A stretch of DNA of 39,325 bases from FEN-680 sp036845225 (lineage in GTDB: Bacteria > Actinomycetota > Geothermincolia > Fen-727 > Anoxymicrobiaceae), in the NCBI GenBank assembly GCA_036845225.1, contig DAIUEJ010000025.1, positions 1-39,325 on the forward strand, written 5' to 3'. Below, piece after piece: positions 7,555 to 15,499 of the stretch. Numbering within the stretch: position 1 is the first letter of the stretch; each line of letters opens with the position of its first letter. Position numbers and translations under genes: made by a program. Below the pieces are notes generated by a model. It ran no database searches. It saw only the letters and a program-made list of their open reading frames with translations, and had not been told where the DNA came from.

Positions 7555-8046
7555 CTAGCCGCCGGTTATCTCGACGCTCACGGCCGGACGCACGTCGGGC
7601 AGGCCCGTGAAATACCCCTGGATGGTGTAGAGCCCTGGCGCTGTAGAGCCGGTGTTCCAGGCGACCTTGTAGACCTCGCTCGCTCCCGGCTTCAGCGTGA
7701 CGGGGTTGAGCGCCTGCGTGAACATGACGCCCTGCGACCAGCGCCACACCTCGCCTCCGCCTTTCTGGAATGCGATGAAATCATAGAGCTGACCGTTCTT
7801 GAGGTCGTACGTGGCCGCTTTGCCCGAGAGGTTGCGGATCACCAGGGTGAGCGAGAAAGTCCCGCCGGGGTTGGTGACCGCGGGCTCGGAGCGGAGCGAG
7901 ACACTGATGCCGTTGACCTTCTCGACCGCGGAGGAAAGCTGCTTGTTGGATGGCTTGCTCGGCTCGGGGGGCCCGGCCGCGCAGCCGCACACCGCCAGCG
8001 CCGCGACAAGTACCGTGAAGATCACAATCACCTTTGTGGACCTCAT
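7555..8046 (-). CDS. BsuPI-domain lipoprotein
   Basis: This 163-residue protein begins with a short basic end and a hydrophobic stretch (residues 6-19) leading to Cys20-Gly-Cys22, which looks like a lipoprotein signal with Cys22 the more likely lipid site. Residues 50-145 resemble the BsuPI family, named after a Bacillus intracellular proteinase inhibitor: YDFIAFQKGGGEVWRWSQG followed by MFTQALNPVTLKPG. The ATG at 8046 has GAGGAG just upstream; longer readings to 8121 would overlap the neighbouring hydrolase and bury the signal peptide. It lies eight bases after the epoxide-hydrolase-like gene, so the two probably share a transcript. It converges with the GH51 gene, with only three bases between the stops. 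The role, perhaps protease inhibition or a beta-sandwich adhesion module on the cell surface, is inferred. Confidence 0.82.
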   Translation of the reverse strand: MRSTKVIVIFTVLVAALAVCGCAAGPPEPSKPSNKQLSSAVEKVNGISVSLRSEPAVTNPGGTFSLTLVIRNLSGKAATYDLKNGQLYDFIAFQKGGGEVWRWSQGVMFTQALNPVTLKPGASEVYKVAWNTGSTAPGLYTIQGYFTGLPDVRPAVSVEITGG

Positions 8047-8054
8047 GGCACTCC

Positions 8055-8927
8055 TCAGAGGAACTCGTCGAGCAGCTCGTTCACCAGTAGAGGCTGCTCC
8101 TGCTGGACCCAGTGGCTGCAATCGGGTATGTACCTGACGGTGAGCCCGTTTTCGAAGTAGGGGTCGAGGCCGTAGGTGAGCTCTTTACCGAGCGCCCGGT
8201 CATCTTCCGCCCATATCAACAGAGTCGGGCTCTTGATCCTCGGGACGGAGCCGCGCAGCGCGCGGAGCCCGGAGAAGTTGCGGACCATCGCCCTGTAGTA
8301 GTTCATGCCCCCGGTGAGCGCCCCTGGCCTGTTCGCCGCCTCCGCGAGCCGGTCCAGGTCCTCGGGCGTGAACGCTTCCTTGTCGACGGCCCAGTCGGTG
8401 AAGGAGCGCTTGAGCATGAAGGAGCCGAACGCCTTGAGCAGCATCTCCGGCACTACCGGGACCTGGAAGAAGAACATGTACCAGGAGCGTGCCATCTGCC
8501 GGGGGTTCGTCATGATGTTCATTGCGAACGCGGCGGGGTGCGGCGCGTTCATGACCACCAGCCTGTCCACGGAATCAGGGTAAGCCATCGCAAACGCCCA
8601 GGCGACCGCGCCGCCCCAGTCGTGTCCGACCACGTGTGCCTTCTTCTCGCCGAAAGCCTCGATGAGGCCTTGTACGTCGCCGCAGAGCTTGTCCAGGCGG
8701 TACTCGGAGACCCCCTGCGGCTTGTCGCTCAGGTCATAGCCCCTCATATCGGGCGCGACGACCTTGAAACGCGACGCCAGGAACGGTATCTGGTAGCGCC
8801 ACGAGTACCAGAACTCGGGGAAGCCATGGAGCAGAAGGACGAGAGGCCCTTCACCCTGGGAAACGCAGTGCAGCTTGATCCCGTTGACGCTGACGTCGGA
8901 GTGCGACCAGGACTCTTTCTCTTGCAA
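8055..8927 (-). CDS. Alpha/beta hydrolase, soluble epoxide hydrolase type
   Basis: This 290-residue protein has the epoxide hydrolase pattern. The oxyanion motif HGFPEFWYSW is at 34-43. The nucleophile is Asp103 in VVGHDWGG. The acid is in IWAEDD (242 or 243), and His272 lies in CSHWVQQEQP. Cap-domain tyrosines at 150 (SWYMFFFQ) and 210/211 (NYY) are in the positions that open the epoxide ring. Haloalkane dehalogenases share the Asp nucleophile but usually have Trp next to it and different cap residues, so epoxide hydrolase is preferred. The start is TTG at 8927 with AGGGAGGT seven bases upstream. A TGTTAGACT extended -10 box lies at 8963-8970 on the same strand. The substrate could be an epoxide from lipid or terpenoid oxidation; this is not shown. 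Confidence 0.9.
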   Translation of the reverse strand: MQEKESWSHSDVSVNGIKLHCVSQGEGPLVLLLHGFPEFWYSWRYQIPFLASRFKVVAPDMRGYDLSDKPQGVSEYRLDKLCGDVQGLIEAFGEKKAHVVGHDWGGAVAWAFAMAYPDSVDRLVVMNAPHPAAFAMNIMTNPRQMARSWYMFFFQVPVVPEMLLKAFGSFMLKRSFTDWAVDKEAFTPEDLDRLAEAANRPGALTGGMNYYRAMVRNFSGLRALRGSVPRIKSPTLLIWAEDDRALGKELTYGLDPYFENGLTVRYIPDCSHWVQQEQPLLVNELLDEFL

Positions 8928-8962
8928 CGCTGACCTCCCTTGCCTGCTGCCGGTCGCCTAAA

Positions 8963-8970
8963 AGTCTAAC
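8963..8970 (-). promoter_or_regulatory. Extended -10 element upstream of the epoxide hydrolase gene
   Basis: Read on the minus strand, TGT precedes TAGACT (8963-8968), forming an extended -10 box about 35 bases before the TTG start. No convincing -35 box is visible. Confidence 0.35.
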
Positions 8971-9049
8971 ACCAAAATCACCCTTCTGGAGGCCAAACAG
9001 GGGAGACTCGGAGTGAGGGCGAAAACGTTATATAGAGTGGAGGTTGATT

Positions 9050-9301
9050 ATGAACGGCATGATATTTATAGGAATACTTTCGGCTTTCTGTTTCGGCATC
9101 CTGGCGATGATCGGCCGGGCCCTGGCGCTCGACATCTGGGAAGCGACCCGCATCCGCGAGATGGAGAAGCAGAGGCTGCTCGAGATGGACCCGCTGGCGA
9201 AGGAACTGCAGAGAGCTCTCGTAGTACAGATATCGTCGCGCAGGTCCCCGCGCGCTCAGGTTGACGACCGGCTCGATACGAGGTTCGGCCGGACGGCCTG
9301 A
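9050..9301 (+). CDS. Small single-span membrane protein, unknown function
   Basis: An 83-residue protein starts at ATG 9050 with GGAGGT six bases upstream. Residues 4-28 (MIFIGILSAFCFGILAMIGR) form one membrane span. The rest is charged and likely an amphipathic helix (WEATRIREMEKQRLLEMD), with a basic tail. No family was recognised. The good ribosome site and span argue for a real gene, although the length is modest. It is divergent from the epoxide hydrolase gene and lies upstream of the phytoene-desaturase-like gene, with a hairpin at its stop codon. Confidence 0.65.
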   Translation: MNGMIFIGILSAFCFGILAMIGRALALDIWEATRIREMEKQRLLEMDPLAKELQRALVVQISSRRSPRAQVDDRLDTRFGRTA

Positions 9302-9319
9302 GACCGGCGGGCCGGTCTC
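9300..9319 (+). other. Perfect GC-rich hairpin at the stop of the small membrane gene
   Basis: GAGACCGGC and GCCGGTCTC form a 9-bp stem around GG, overlapping the stop codon. There is no T run after it, so it may be a weak or Rho-assisted terminator or an mRNA-end stabiliser. Confidence 0.4.
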
Positions 9320-9424
9320 GCGGTAACCAAGACTGGACTCACCAGTACGAAAATACTATCCTTTCTGCGCGCCCTCATTTTCCGTGGGGGCCGGACGGAC
9401 CTCACTAGCCCCGGGAGGTAGGGA

Positions 9425-10903
9425 ATGAAAGCCATCCTCATGGGCGGCGGAATGGGCGGGCTCGCGACAGCCATCAACCTGCTGGACCTCGGCCTGGACG
9501 TTTCGCTGGTGGAAGCGGACGAGATATTCGGCGGGCGGGCGAGCTCATGGCTGGACGAAGACGGGGACATGATCGACAACGCCCTTCACGTTTTCTTCCC
9601 TTACTACGTCAACCTGCTCGAGTTCTTCAAGAAGATGGGCATTTACGAGAACATCGCCTGGAAGAACACCGAGTTCTACTACGCGCTGCCCGGCGGCAAG
9701 CAGGCGGTGCTGCGCTTCAAGCAGTTGCCCGCTCCGTTCCACGCCGCCTTCGCCTTCGCGAACATGCTCAAGGACTACAAGGAGATCTCGCCTCTCAAGG
9801 TCATCGTGGCGGGCTTCCCCCTTGCCTCGGGCCTCTTCATGAGCAAGGAGAAGATCGACGAGCTCGACAATATAAGCATGGCCACCTGGGTCTACCGCTG
9901 GGCGTCGGTCGACGGGCTTAGGCCGATGGAGCCGGGGATCAACGGGCTCACCTTCACGCCTTCCTGGGGCGTCTCCGCCAAGGTCATGCTCAACTGGGGG
10001 ATGAAGGTCATGGGCTCCGCGGAGAACGCGCGCGTTGGCTTCGCGAACGGCGGCCTCGGCGAGATCTGGGTGGACAACTGCCTGGACTACATCAGGAGCA
10101 AGGGTGGAGAGGTCGCCCTGGGCAAGGCGGTCACCTCGATCAACGTGGAGGGCTCGAAGATCAAGAACGTGGTCGTGAACGATTCCGAGGTGATGGAAGC
10201 CGACCTCTATATCTCAGCCATCAGCCCCTATGCGCTCAGGCGCGTCCTGCCCGACGAGAGCTTCAACTACGAGTACTTCCGCGACCTGTGGCACTTCCAG
10301 CACGCGCCGTCCATGTCGCTGCAGGTGTGGTTCGACCGCAAGTTGACGGACGTCGACGTCACATTCTTCTCGAGTGACTGCATCTTCAACACCTATGCCG
10401 ACCTGTCCAACGTCCTGCCGCATATCTTCAAGGGCGGCAGCATGTTCGAGATGGTCCTCTCTCCCGCGGACCATGTCCAGGGGCTGCCGGACCAGGTGAT
10501 CTTCGATATAGCGATTGAGGAGATCCAGGACCGCTTCCCCATAGCCCGCGAGGCCGAGGTCAAGAAATGGAAGGTGGTGCGGGAGCGCCAGGGGGTCTAC
10601 CGCCCCTCGCCCGGCATGGAGGCACACCGGCCGTTCCAGCGCTCGCCGTATCCGAACTTCGACCTGACCGGCGATTACACCAAGACCCACGTCTCGTCCG
10701 GGGGCATGGAAGCGGCCATCTGGAACGCGAACAAGGTCACCGAGCTGATCGCCGCGGACAAGCTGGGGACCAACATCTCGCTCAACAAGGAGTTCGAGTC
10801 GAACGAGCCGATCATGAAGTACATCAAGCCGCTGACGTACGGCGGCATGGCCGCGGCAGGGCTCGGTTTCCTGGCGCTGTTGCGGAAGCTGTTCAAGAAG
10901 TAG
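9425..10903 (+). CDS. FAD-dependent desaturase/oxidoreductase, phytoene desaturase (CrtP/HpnE-like) family
   Basis: This 492-residue protein opens with the FAD-binding Rossmann motif GGGMGGLATAINLLDLG followed by VEADEIFGGRASSW, as in carotenoid desaturases and hydroxysqualene dehydroxylase. The C-terminal FAD block is around THVSSGGMEAAIWNANKV. A hydrophobic end, YGGMAAAGLGFLALLRKLF, probably anchors it to the membrane. Such enzymes desaturate or reduce isoprenoid chains. No phytoene or squalene synthase gene lies in the window, so a carotenoid or hopanoid role is inference. ATG at 9425 follows GGGAGGTAGG. It converges with a second FAD enzyme across a terminator at 10917-10951. Confidence 0.85.
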   Translation: MKAILMGGGMGGLATAINLLDLGLDVSLVEADEIFGGRASSWLDEDGDMIDNALHVFFPYYVNLLEFFKKMGIYENIAWKNTEFYYALPGGKQAVLRFKQLPAPFHAAFAFANMLKDYKEISPLKVIVAGFPLASGLFMSKEKIDELDNISMATWVYRWASVDGLRPMEPGINGLTFTPSWGVSAKVMLNWGMKVMGSAENARVGFANGGLGEIWVDNCLDYIRSKGGEVALGKAVTSINVEGSKIKNVVVNDSEVMEADLYISAISPYALRRVLPDESFNYEYFRDLWHFQHAPSMSLQVWFDRKLTDVDVTFFSSDCIFNTYADLSNVLPHIFKGGSMFEMVLSPADHVQGLPDQVIFDIAIEEIQDRFPIAREAEVKKWKVVRERQGVYRPSPGMEAHRPFQRSPYPNFDLTGDYTKTHVSSGGMEAAIWNANKVTELIAADKLGTNISLNKEFESNEPIMKYIKPLTYGGMAAAGLGFLALLRKLFKK

Positions 10904-10916
10904 AACTCTTAAGAGC

Positions 10917-10951
10917 AATAAAAAAGAGCCGGGCCATTACAGGTCCGGCTC
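10917..10951 (-). terminator. Rho-independent terminator between convergent FAD enzyme genes
   Basis: A 10-bp stem, GAGCCGGACC with GGCCCGGCTC (one G-T pair), closes a six-base loop at 10926-10951. On the minus strand the stem is followed by TTTTTTATT (10917-10925), a good termination signal for the oxidoreductase whose stop is at 10964. It may also act weakly on the plus strand, where CTTGACTCTTTC follows. Confidence 0.8.
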
Positions 10952-10963
10952 CTTGACTCTTTC

Positions 10964-12052
10964 TCAGGAGCAGCTCATCTTGCTGAAGCCGGGGATGGCG
11001 GAGCGGAACGGGATCTTGCCTTCGGCCAGCATCTTGCCCATATGCTCCATATTCGCGATCCCCATCGTCTTGATGCCTCTTTGCATGGCGTTGACGTTCG
11101 GGCGGACGAAGGGGTACCAGATCTTGTTCTTGACGAAGTAGTTCTCCCTGAAGCGCCGGTTGAAGCGATTGAAATCCGCTTCGGCCCGGGGGCGGTCGCT
11201 GATCGCGAGGGCGGCCACCTTGCCGGTCACGAGCGCGCCGGATATACCGAACCACAGCATCGGGTCCATCGAACCCGATATGGTGCCGCAGAGGACCGCG
11301 TCGTTCCAGAACAGCCTCGGGTTGTCCGGCCTGGCGAGCGGCACCGCGCCCGATACGTACTCCCAGTCGTTGTGCTCGATGCCCTCGTGCCTGACCATGA
11401 ACGAGGTGTACTTGTCGAGGCACGACTTTTCGACCTTGCGGATGCTGAACAGCAGGTCGAAATAATAGTTGTTGACCGCCGAGAGGTAGCCGTACTCGGA
11501 GATGCACTCGTCGAACCAGAGCCAGGCGTAGCTGCCGATGCCTATCTCGCCCCGGGAGATCCACCCGTACCAGCGCAGGTAGGGGATGTCCAGCATGTCG
11601 TAGGCGGAAGGGATGAGGCCGCAGGCGATGATCGTGTTCGGCGGCAGGCCGGAGAGGTCGTCTTTGGTGAGTTTGGAGTTCCACTCGAACTTTATGGGCA
11701 GGCCTTTGCACTCGTTGTAGAGGAGGGTATCGAGGCTGGTCGGCCTGTCGCCGCGCTCGACCGCGTAGATGTCCGATTCGACGGGGAGCATGACCTTGGT
11801 GTCGTGAAAGTAAGCGGGGCACGCGAGCACCGGGTGGAACGCCGGAGCGATGTCGATGCCTATGTACTCCGAGGTCCGGCGCGGGTTCAGCGGCGTGACG
11901 TGGGTCGAGGGGTTGTAGAGCTGGGAGCCGCCGTACCCGGGCTCCCTGTCGTGGACGGTCACATAGTAACCTTCCCGCGCAAGATTGATCGCCGCGATCA
12001 GTCCCGACATGCCCGCCCCGAATATTGTCACCTCGCCGTTAGCGCTGCTCAT
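10964..12052 (-). CDS. FAD-dependent oxidoreductase of unknown substrate
   Basis: The 362-residue protein begins with a Rossmann FAD motif, VTIFGAGMSGLIAAINLARE, then VTVHDREPGYGGSQLYNP. A late block, GAVPLARPDNPRLFWNDAVL and GTISGSMDPMLWFGISGALV, corresponds to the second FAD-contact region of the glutathione-reductase-like and geranylgeranyl-reductase-like flavoproteins. I chose ATG 12052 because AGGGGG lies five bases before it; an in-frame ATG at 12070 has no ribosome site and would sit only six bases after the predicted transcript start. The C-terminus carries a short CS end. Its substrate is unknown; pairing with the convergent phytoene-desaturase-like enzyme suggests isoprenoid or lipid work. 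A TetR gene is divergent from it and a palindrome covers its -10 box. Confidence 0.82.
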   Translation of the reverse strand: MSSANGEVTIFGAGMSGLIAAINLAREGYYVTVHDREPGYGGSQLYNPSTHVTPLNPRRTSEYIGIDIAPAFHPVLACPAYFHDTKVMLPVESDIYAVERGDRPTSLDTLLYNECKGLPIKFEWNSKLTKDDLSGLPPNTIIACGLIPSAYDMLDIPYLRWYGWISRGEIGIGSYAWLWFDECISEYGYLSAVNNYYFDLLFSIRKVEKSCLDKYTSFMVRHEGIEHNDWEYVSGAVPLARPDNPRLFWNDAVLCGTISGSMDPMLWFGISGALVTGKVAALAISDRPRAEADFNRFNRRFRENYFVKNKIWYPFVRPNVNAMQRGIKTMGIANMEHMGKMLAEGKIPFRSAIPGFSKMSCS

Positions 12053-12080
12053 CCGAACCCCCTTTGTCATGCACCGCGAC

Positions 12081-12091
12081 TGATTAAATCA
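12081..12091. promoter_or_regulatory. Operator candidate TGATT-A-AATCA overlapping the -10 box
   Basis: A perfect 5+1+5 inverted repeat contains the whole -10 box of the minus-strand promoter. The divergently encoded TetR protein is the obvious candidate binder, although TetR sites are often longer than 11 bp. Confidence 0.45.
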
Positions 12092-12111
12092 CTGAAAATG
12101 GCATTTCGCAA
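12083..12111 (-). promoter_or_regulatory. Promoter of the FAD oxidoreductase gene
   Basis: On the minus strand, -35 TTGCGA (12106-12111) and -10 TTTAAT (12083-12088) are separated by 17 bases. The predicted start near 12076 gives a 24-base leader holding the ribosome site of the ATG at 12052. Confidence 0.6.
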
Positions 12112-12236
12112 TCCGCGCGCCGGCGAGCCGTCTTGGGGTGCTCGGGGCGCCGGCCGCCCCCTGAGCGAGGGAGTGATAATATTGAAGTCGCGGCCAGCCG
12201 TGCGGCATCACCACAGTTCTTCAGAGGAGGCCTGTG

Positions 12237-12842
12237 TTGGCGAGAGCAGAGACGAAGGCGAGGATCCTGAAGGCAGCCCGATCCGTTTTCTCGAGAAAGG
12301 GTTACCGGCAGACGACCGTAGCCGACATACTCGCGGAGGCGAAGGTGGCGCGCGGCACTTTCTACCGCTATTTCCCCAACAAACGCCAGGTGTTCTTCGA
12401 GCTTTCAAACGAGCTGCTGAGGGGTATCTATGAGGCATCCAGCGCGATGATGACGCAAGAGGGTGGTGCCACGGCTGGAACGATGCACGACGGTTTCGCG
12501 CAGTGCTATCGCATCTTCATAGACAACCGCGGCCTGCTGTTGACCTTCCTGCGGGACGGTGTCACGGCGGACGCCGGCCTCTATGCCCTGTGGGATGGTT
12601 TCGACCGGCGGATGACCGCTCTCTTCGCCGAGGTGCTCGCTCAGGGAGTCGAAGCCGGGGAGTTCAGGCCGGTCGATACGGAGCTCGTATCCAGGGCCAT
12701 GCTGATGCTTTTCCTGCAGGTACCCTACCGGGACATCATGATGGGCGGGCGGGTCGATATCGACGTGGACGCGCTGGCGAGCGAGATGGTCGGGTTCGTG
12801 CTCGAGGGCCTCGGGGCACACGGCCGATACCTGACGGGCTGA
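12237..12842 (+). CDS. TetR/AcrR family transcriptional regulator
   Basis: This protein of about 201 residues has a standard N-terminal TetR helix-turn-helix: ILKAARSVFSRKGYRQTTVA, then ILAEAKVARGTFYRYFPNK, at residues 9-55. The C-terminal ligand-binding part is all-helical and generic, so the inducer is not predictable. GGAGG ends at 12230; TTG 12237 is six bases on, while an adjoining GTG at 12234 is only three bases away, so TTG is preferred. It is divergent from the FAD oxidoreductase gene, whose -10 box lies in a palindrome, and probably represses it and perhaps itself. Confidence 0.9.
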   Translation: MARAETKARILKAARSVFSRKGYRQTTVADILAEAKVARGTFYRYFPNKRQVFFELSNELLRGIYEASSAMMTQEGGATAGTMHDGFAQCYRIFIDNRGLLLTFLRDGVTADAGLYALWDGFDRRMTALFAEVLAQGVEAGEFRPVDTELVSRAMLMLFLQVPYRDIMMGGRVDIDVDALASEMVGFVLEGLGAHGRYLTG

Positions 12843-12921
12843 CGCCGTCGCAGCATGCTCCCGGAGGAAAGCGTCTGATGCCGCACCGATTATCCGGGGC
12901 GGCGTTCACCCTGTCGCGTTA

Positions 12922-12930
12922 TGGTAATAT
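12922..12930 (+). promoter_or_regulatory. Extended -10 promoter element of leuS
   Basis: TGG-TAATAT is an extended -10 box 24 bases before the leuS start. TTCACC at 12905-12910 is a possible but short-spaced (14 bases) -35 box. The GGAGGTGA ribosome site follows at 12943-12950. Confidence 0.4.
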
Positions 12931-12953
12931 CGTGCCTGGTTTGGAGGTGAGCT

Positions 12954-15422
12954 TTGGTCCCTGAATACGACCACCAGGCGATAGAGAACAAATGGATAGA
13001 GCGCTGGGAGGCGGAGGGCGCTTTCCGCGCGGAGCGGGACCCCTCTCGCGAGAAGATGTACGTGCTCGTGATGTTCCCGTACCCGAGCGGCCCCGCGCAC
13101 ATGGGCCACGTCGCCAACTACTCCCTGGGAGACGTTGTGTCGCGGTATTTCCGTCGCAGGGGATACGACGTTCTCCACCCGATGGGCTATGACTCCTTCG
13201 GCCTCCCGGCGGAGAACGCGGCAATATCCAGCGGGGTGCATCCCGCCGAGTGGACCCGGAACAACATCGATCTGATAAGCAGGGACCTCAAGCGCCTGGG
13301 GTACTCGTACGACTGGTCTCGCGAGATCTCCACCTGCGAGCCGGAGTACTACCGCTGGACCCAGTGGTTCTTCCTCAAGATGTTCGAGCGCGGCCTCGCC
13401 TACAAGGCCAATGCGGTCACGAACTGGTGCCCGTCCTGCGGGACCGTCCTGGCGAACGAGCAGGTCCTTGCCGACGGCACCTGCGAGCGGTGCGGCACCC
13501 TGGTGGTGCCGAGGTGGTTGAACCAGTGGTTCTTCAAGGTCACCGACTACGCCGAGCGGCTCCTCGAGGACATGGAGGAACTCGAGGGCTGGCCCGAGCG
13601 CGTGCTCACCATGCAGCGGAACTGGATCGGCAAGTCGCGCGGGGCCGAAGTCGACTTCACACTCGAGAAGACCGGCGAGAAGATACGGATATACACCACA
13701 AGGCCCGACACCCTCTTCGGGGTGACCTTCTTCCTGCTCGCGCCGGAGCATCCCCTGGTGGACGTCCTCGTCGCCGGGACAGAGCACGCGGCGGAGGTAG
13801 AAGCGTTCCGTGCGAGGGTGCAGGGCAGCTCCGCTTTCGAGCGCACCGCCCTCGAGACCGAAAAGGACGGCGCTTTTCTTGGAGCGTACGTGACCAACCC
13901 GGTGAACGGGGAGCAGGTGCCTGTCTACACCGCGAACTTCGTGCTCATCGAGTACGGCACCGGGGCGGTCATGGCCGTGCCGGCGCACGACCAGCGCGAC
14001 TTCGAGTTCGCCCGCAAGTACGCGCTGCCGGTGAGGGTGGTCATCCAGCCGCCGGACGCGGTGCTGACGGCCGAGGAGATGAGGGAGGCCTACGAGGACC
14101 CAGGCACCATGGTGGCGTCGGATGGCTTCGACGGAACCCCCAACGAGCAGGGAAAAGAGGACGTCTGCGACCTGCTCGAGGCGGAGGGCTGGGGGTCCAG
14201 GGCGGTAAACTACCGGCTCCGGGACTGGCTCGTCTCCAGGCAGCGATACTGGGGCGCCCCCATCCCTATCATCTACTGTGATAAATGCGGCACTGTCGCG
14301 GTGCCCGAAGAGGACCTGCCGGTGATGCTGCCCGAAGACCTGGCGCTCGCGGAGGGCGGGAAGTCACCGCTTCCCCTCACGGAGTCTTTCTTCAGCGTGA
14401 AGTGCCCGGCGTGCGGCGGGCCCGCAAAACGCGAGACGGACACCATGGACACTTTCGTGGACTCTTCGTGGTACTACTTCAGGTACGTGAGCCCGCGCGC
14501 GAGCGATGCACCGTTCACGGCGGAAGACGTGAAGGCATGGATGCCCGTCGACCAGTACATCGGCGGCATAGAGCACGCCATCCTTCACCTCCTTTACTCG
14601 CGTTTCTTCACCAAGGTGATCCACGACCTCGGCCTCGCCGACTTCGACGAGCCTTTCTCAAAGCTGCTCTGCCAGGGGATGATCACCAAGGACGGCGCCA
14701 AGATGTCCAAGTCCAAGGGCAACGTGGTGACCCCGGGGGAGTACATCGACAGGCTGGGCGCGGACACCCTCAGGCTGTACATCCTGTTCATGGGGCCGCC
14801 CGAGCTCTCCAAGGATTGGAGCGACACCGGGGTCGAGGGAGCGCACAGGTTCCTGGGCAGGCTGTGGCGCATGGTGCACGAGAGGTATCTTCCCTTCGTG
14901 GAGTCGGCCGGAGAGCCGGAGGGGCCGGCGTCGCGGCACAGGGCGATGCGCAGCCTCACTCACCGGACGATCATGAACGTGACGCGGGACATAGAGAAGT
15001 TCGCCTTCAACACCGCAGTGAGCTTCATCATGGAGCTGGTTAACGGCGTCTATCACTACACTTCGGAAGGTGCCGCCGACCTCGAGGTCCTGGCCGAGGC
15101 GGTATGCGCGTCCATCCAACTGCTGGCTCCCTTTGCGCCGTTCATGACCGAGGAGCTCTGGGAGGTCGTCGGGATGGAAGGCAGCGTCCACGCGCAGCCC
15201 TGGTTGGCGTATGACGAGGCGCTCGCGAGGCCGGAAGAGGTGACCCTGGTTGTCCAGGTGAACGGTAAGGTGCGCGACAGGATAACCGTGCCGGCCGACA
15301 TCTCGTCCGGGGAGATGGAGGCCATGGCGCTCGCCGCCGAGAATGCCCGCAAGCATCTGGAGGGCAAGGAAGTCAGGAAGGTCATCGTAGTTCCGGGAAA
15401 GCTGGTCAACATCGTAGTCTGA
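12954..15422 (+). CDS. leuS: Leucyl-tRNA synthetase
   Basis: This 822-residue class I synthetase attaches leucine to tRNA-Leu in the cytoplasm. The HIGH motif appears as HMGH (49-52) in PYPSGPAHMGHVANYSLGDV. A zinc-type Cys set (CPSCGTVLANEQ, CERCG) follows. The editing domain holds GTGAVMAVPAHDQRDFEFA. The second signature is KMSKSKGNV, beginning at Lys583. The C-terminal anticodon and tail domains are complete, ending at a TGA. The length fits bacterial LeuRS. The start is TTG at 12954, with GGAGGTGA three bases before. It stands alone, upstream of the competence genes, with a 35-bp palindrome after it. Confidence 0.98.
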   Translation: MVPEYDHQAIENKWIERWEAEGAFRAERDPSREKMYVLVMFPYPSGPAHMGHVANYSLGDVVSRYFRRRGYDVLHPMGYDSFGLPAENAAISSGVHPAEWTRNNIDLISRDLKRLGYSYDWSREISTCEPEYYRWTQWFFLKMFERGLAYKANAVTNWCPSCGTVLANEQVLADGTCERCGTLVVPRWLNQWFFKVTDYAERLLEDMEELEGWPERVLTMQRNWIGKSRGAEVDFTLEKTGEKIRIYTTRPDTLFGVTFFLLAPEHPLVDVLVAGTEHAAEVEAFRARVQGSSAFERTALETEKDGAFLGAYVTNPVNGEQVPVYTANFVLIEYGTGAVMAVPAHDQRDFEFARKYALPVRVVIQPPDAVLTAEEMREAYEDPGTMVASDGFDGTPNEQGKEDVCDLLEAEGWGSRAVNYRLRDWLVSRQRYWGAPIPIIYCDKCGTVAVPEEDLPVMLPEDLALAEGGKSPLPLTESFFSVKCPACGGPAKRETDTMDTFVDSSWYYFRYVSPRASDAPFTAEDVKAWMPVDQYIGGIEHAILHLLYSRFFTKVIHDLGLADFDEPFSKLLCQGMITKDGAKMSKSKGNVVTPGEYIDRLGADTLRLYILFMGPPELSKDWSDTGVEGAHRFLGRLWRMVHERYLPFVESAGEPEGPASRHRAMRSLTHRTIMNVTRDIEKFAFNTAVSFIMELVNGVYHYTSEGAADLEVLAEAVCASIQLLAPFAPFMTEELWEVVGMEGSVHAQPWLAYDEALARPEEVTLVVQVNGKVRDRITVPADISSGEMEAMALAAENARKHLEGKEVRKVIVVPGKLVNIVV

Positions 15423-15426
15423 CCCC

Positions 15427-15461
15427 AGTGTAAAACCGGTGCCAGGCACCGATTTTACACT
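15427..15461. repeat. 35-bp near-perfect palindrome of REP type
   Basis: Two 17-base arms around a single A pair at 16 of 17 positions; the only mismatch is C36/A52 of the 154xx positions. The core GGTGCCAGGCACC is flanked by TAAAA/TTTTA and AGTG/CACT ends. There is one copy in the window. Its symmetry and position between two transcription units are typical of dispersed REP elements mobilised by REP-associated tyrosine transposases. It could also fold as an mRNA-end hairpin after leuS. Confidence 0.7.
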
Positions 15462-15490
15462 TGATATGATTGTATTGCTTGTGGTAAGCT
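15461..15490 (+). promoter_or_regulatory. Promoter of comEA
   Basis: -35 TTGATA (15461-15466), an 18-base spacer and -10 TAAGCT (15485-15490). The -10 box ends nine bases before the comEA ATG, so transcription would begin at or within about three bases of it. No ribosome site is visible, which fits leaderless translation. Confidence 0.45.
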
Positions 15491-15499
15491 GAGCAAGCA

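Noticed and set aside
12142..12158. GGGGCG-CCGGC-CGCCCC hairpin between the FAD and TetR genes as a terminator
   Set aside because: It lies between divergent starts and has no T run, so it has nothing to terminate; it may be chance in GC-rich DNA.
11042..12433. A 463-codon plus-strand frame opposite the FAD oxidoreductase
   Set aside because: The opposite strand has a Rossmann motif, promoter and terminator; this frame is its shadow and also runs into the TetR gene.
12843..12953. A T-box or other leader riboswitch before leuS
   Set aside because: The gap is about 110 bases, the predicted leader only about 17, and no T-box core or terminator hairpin is present.
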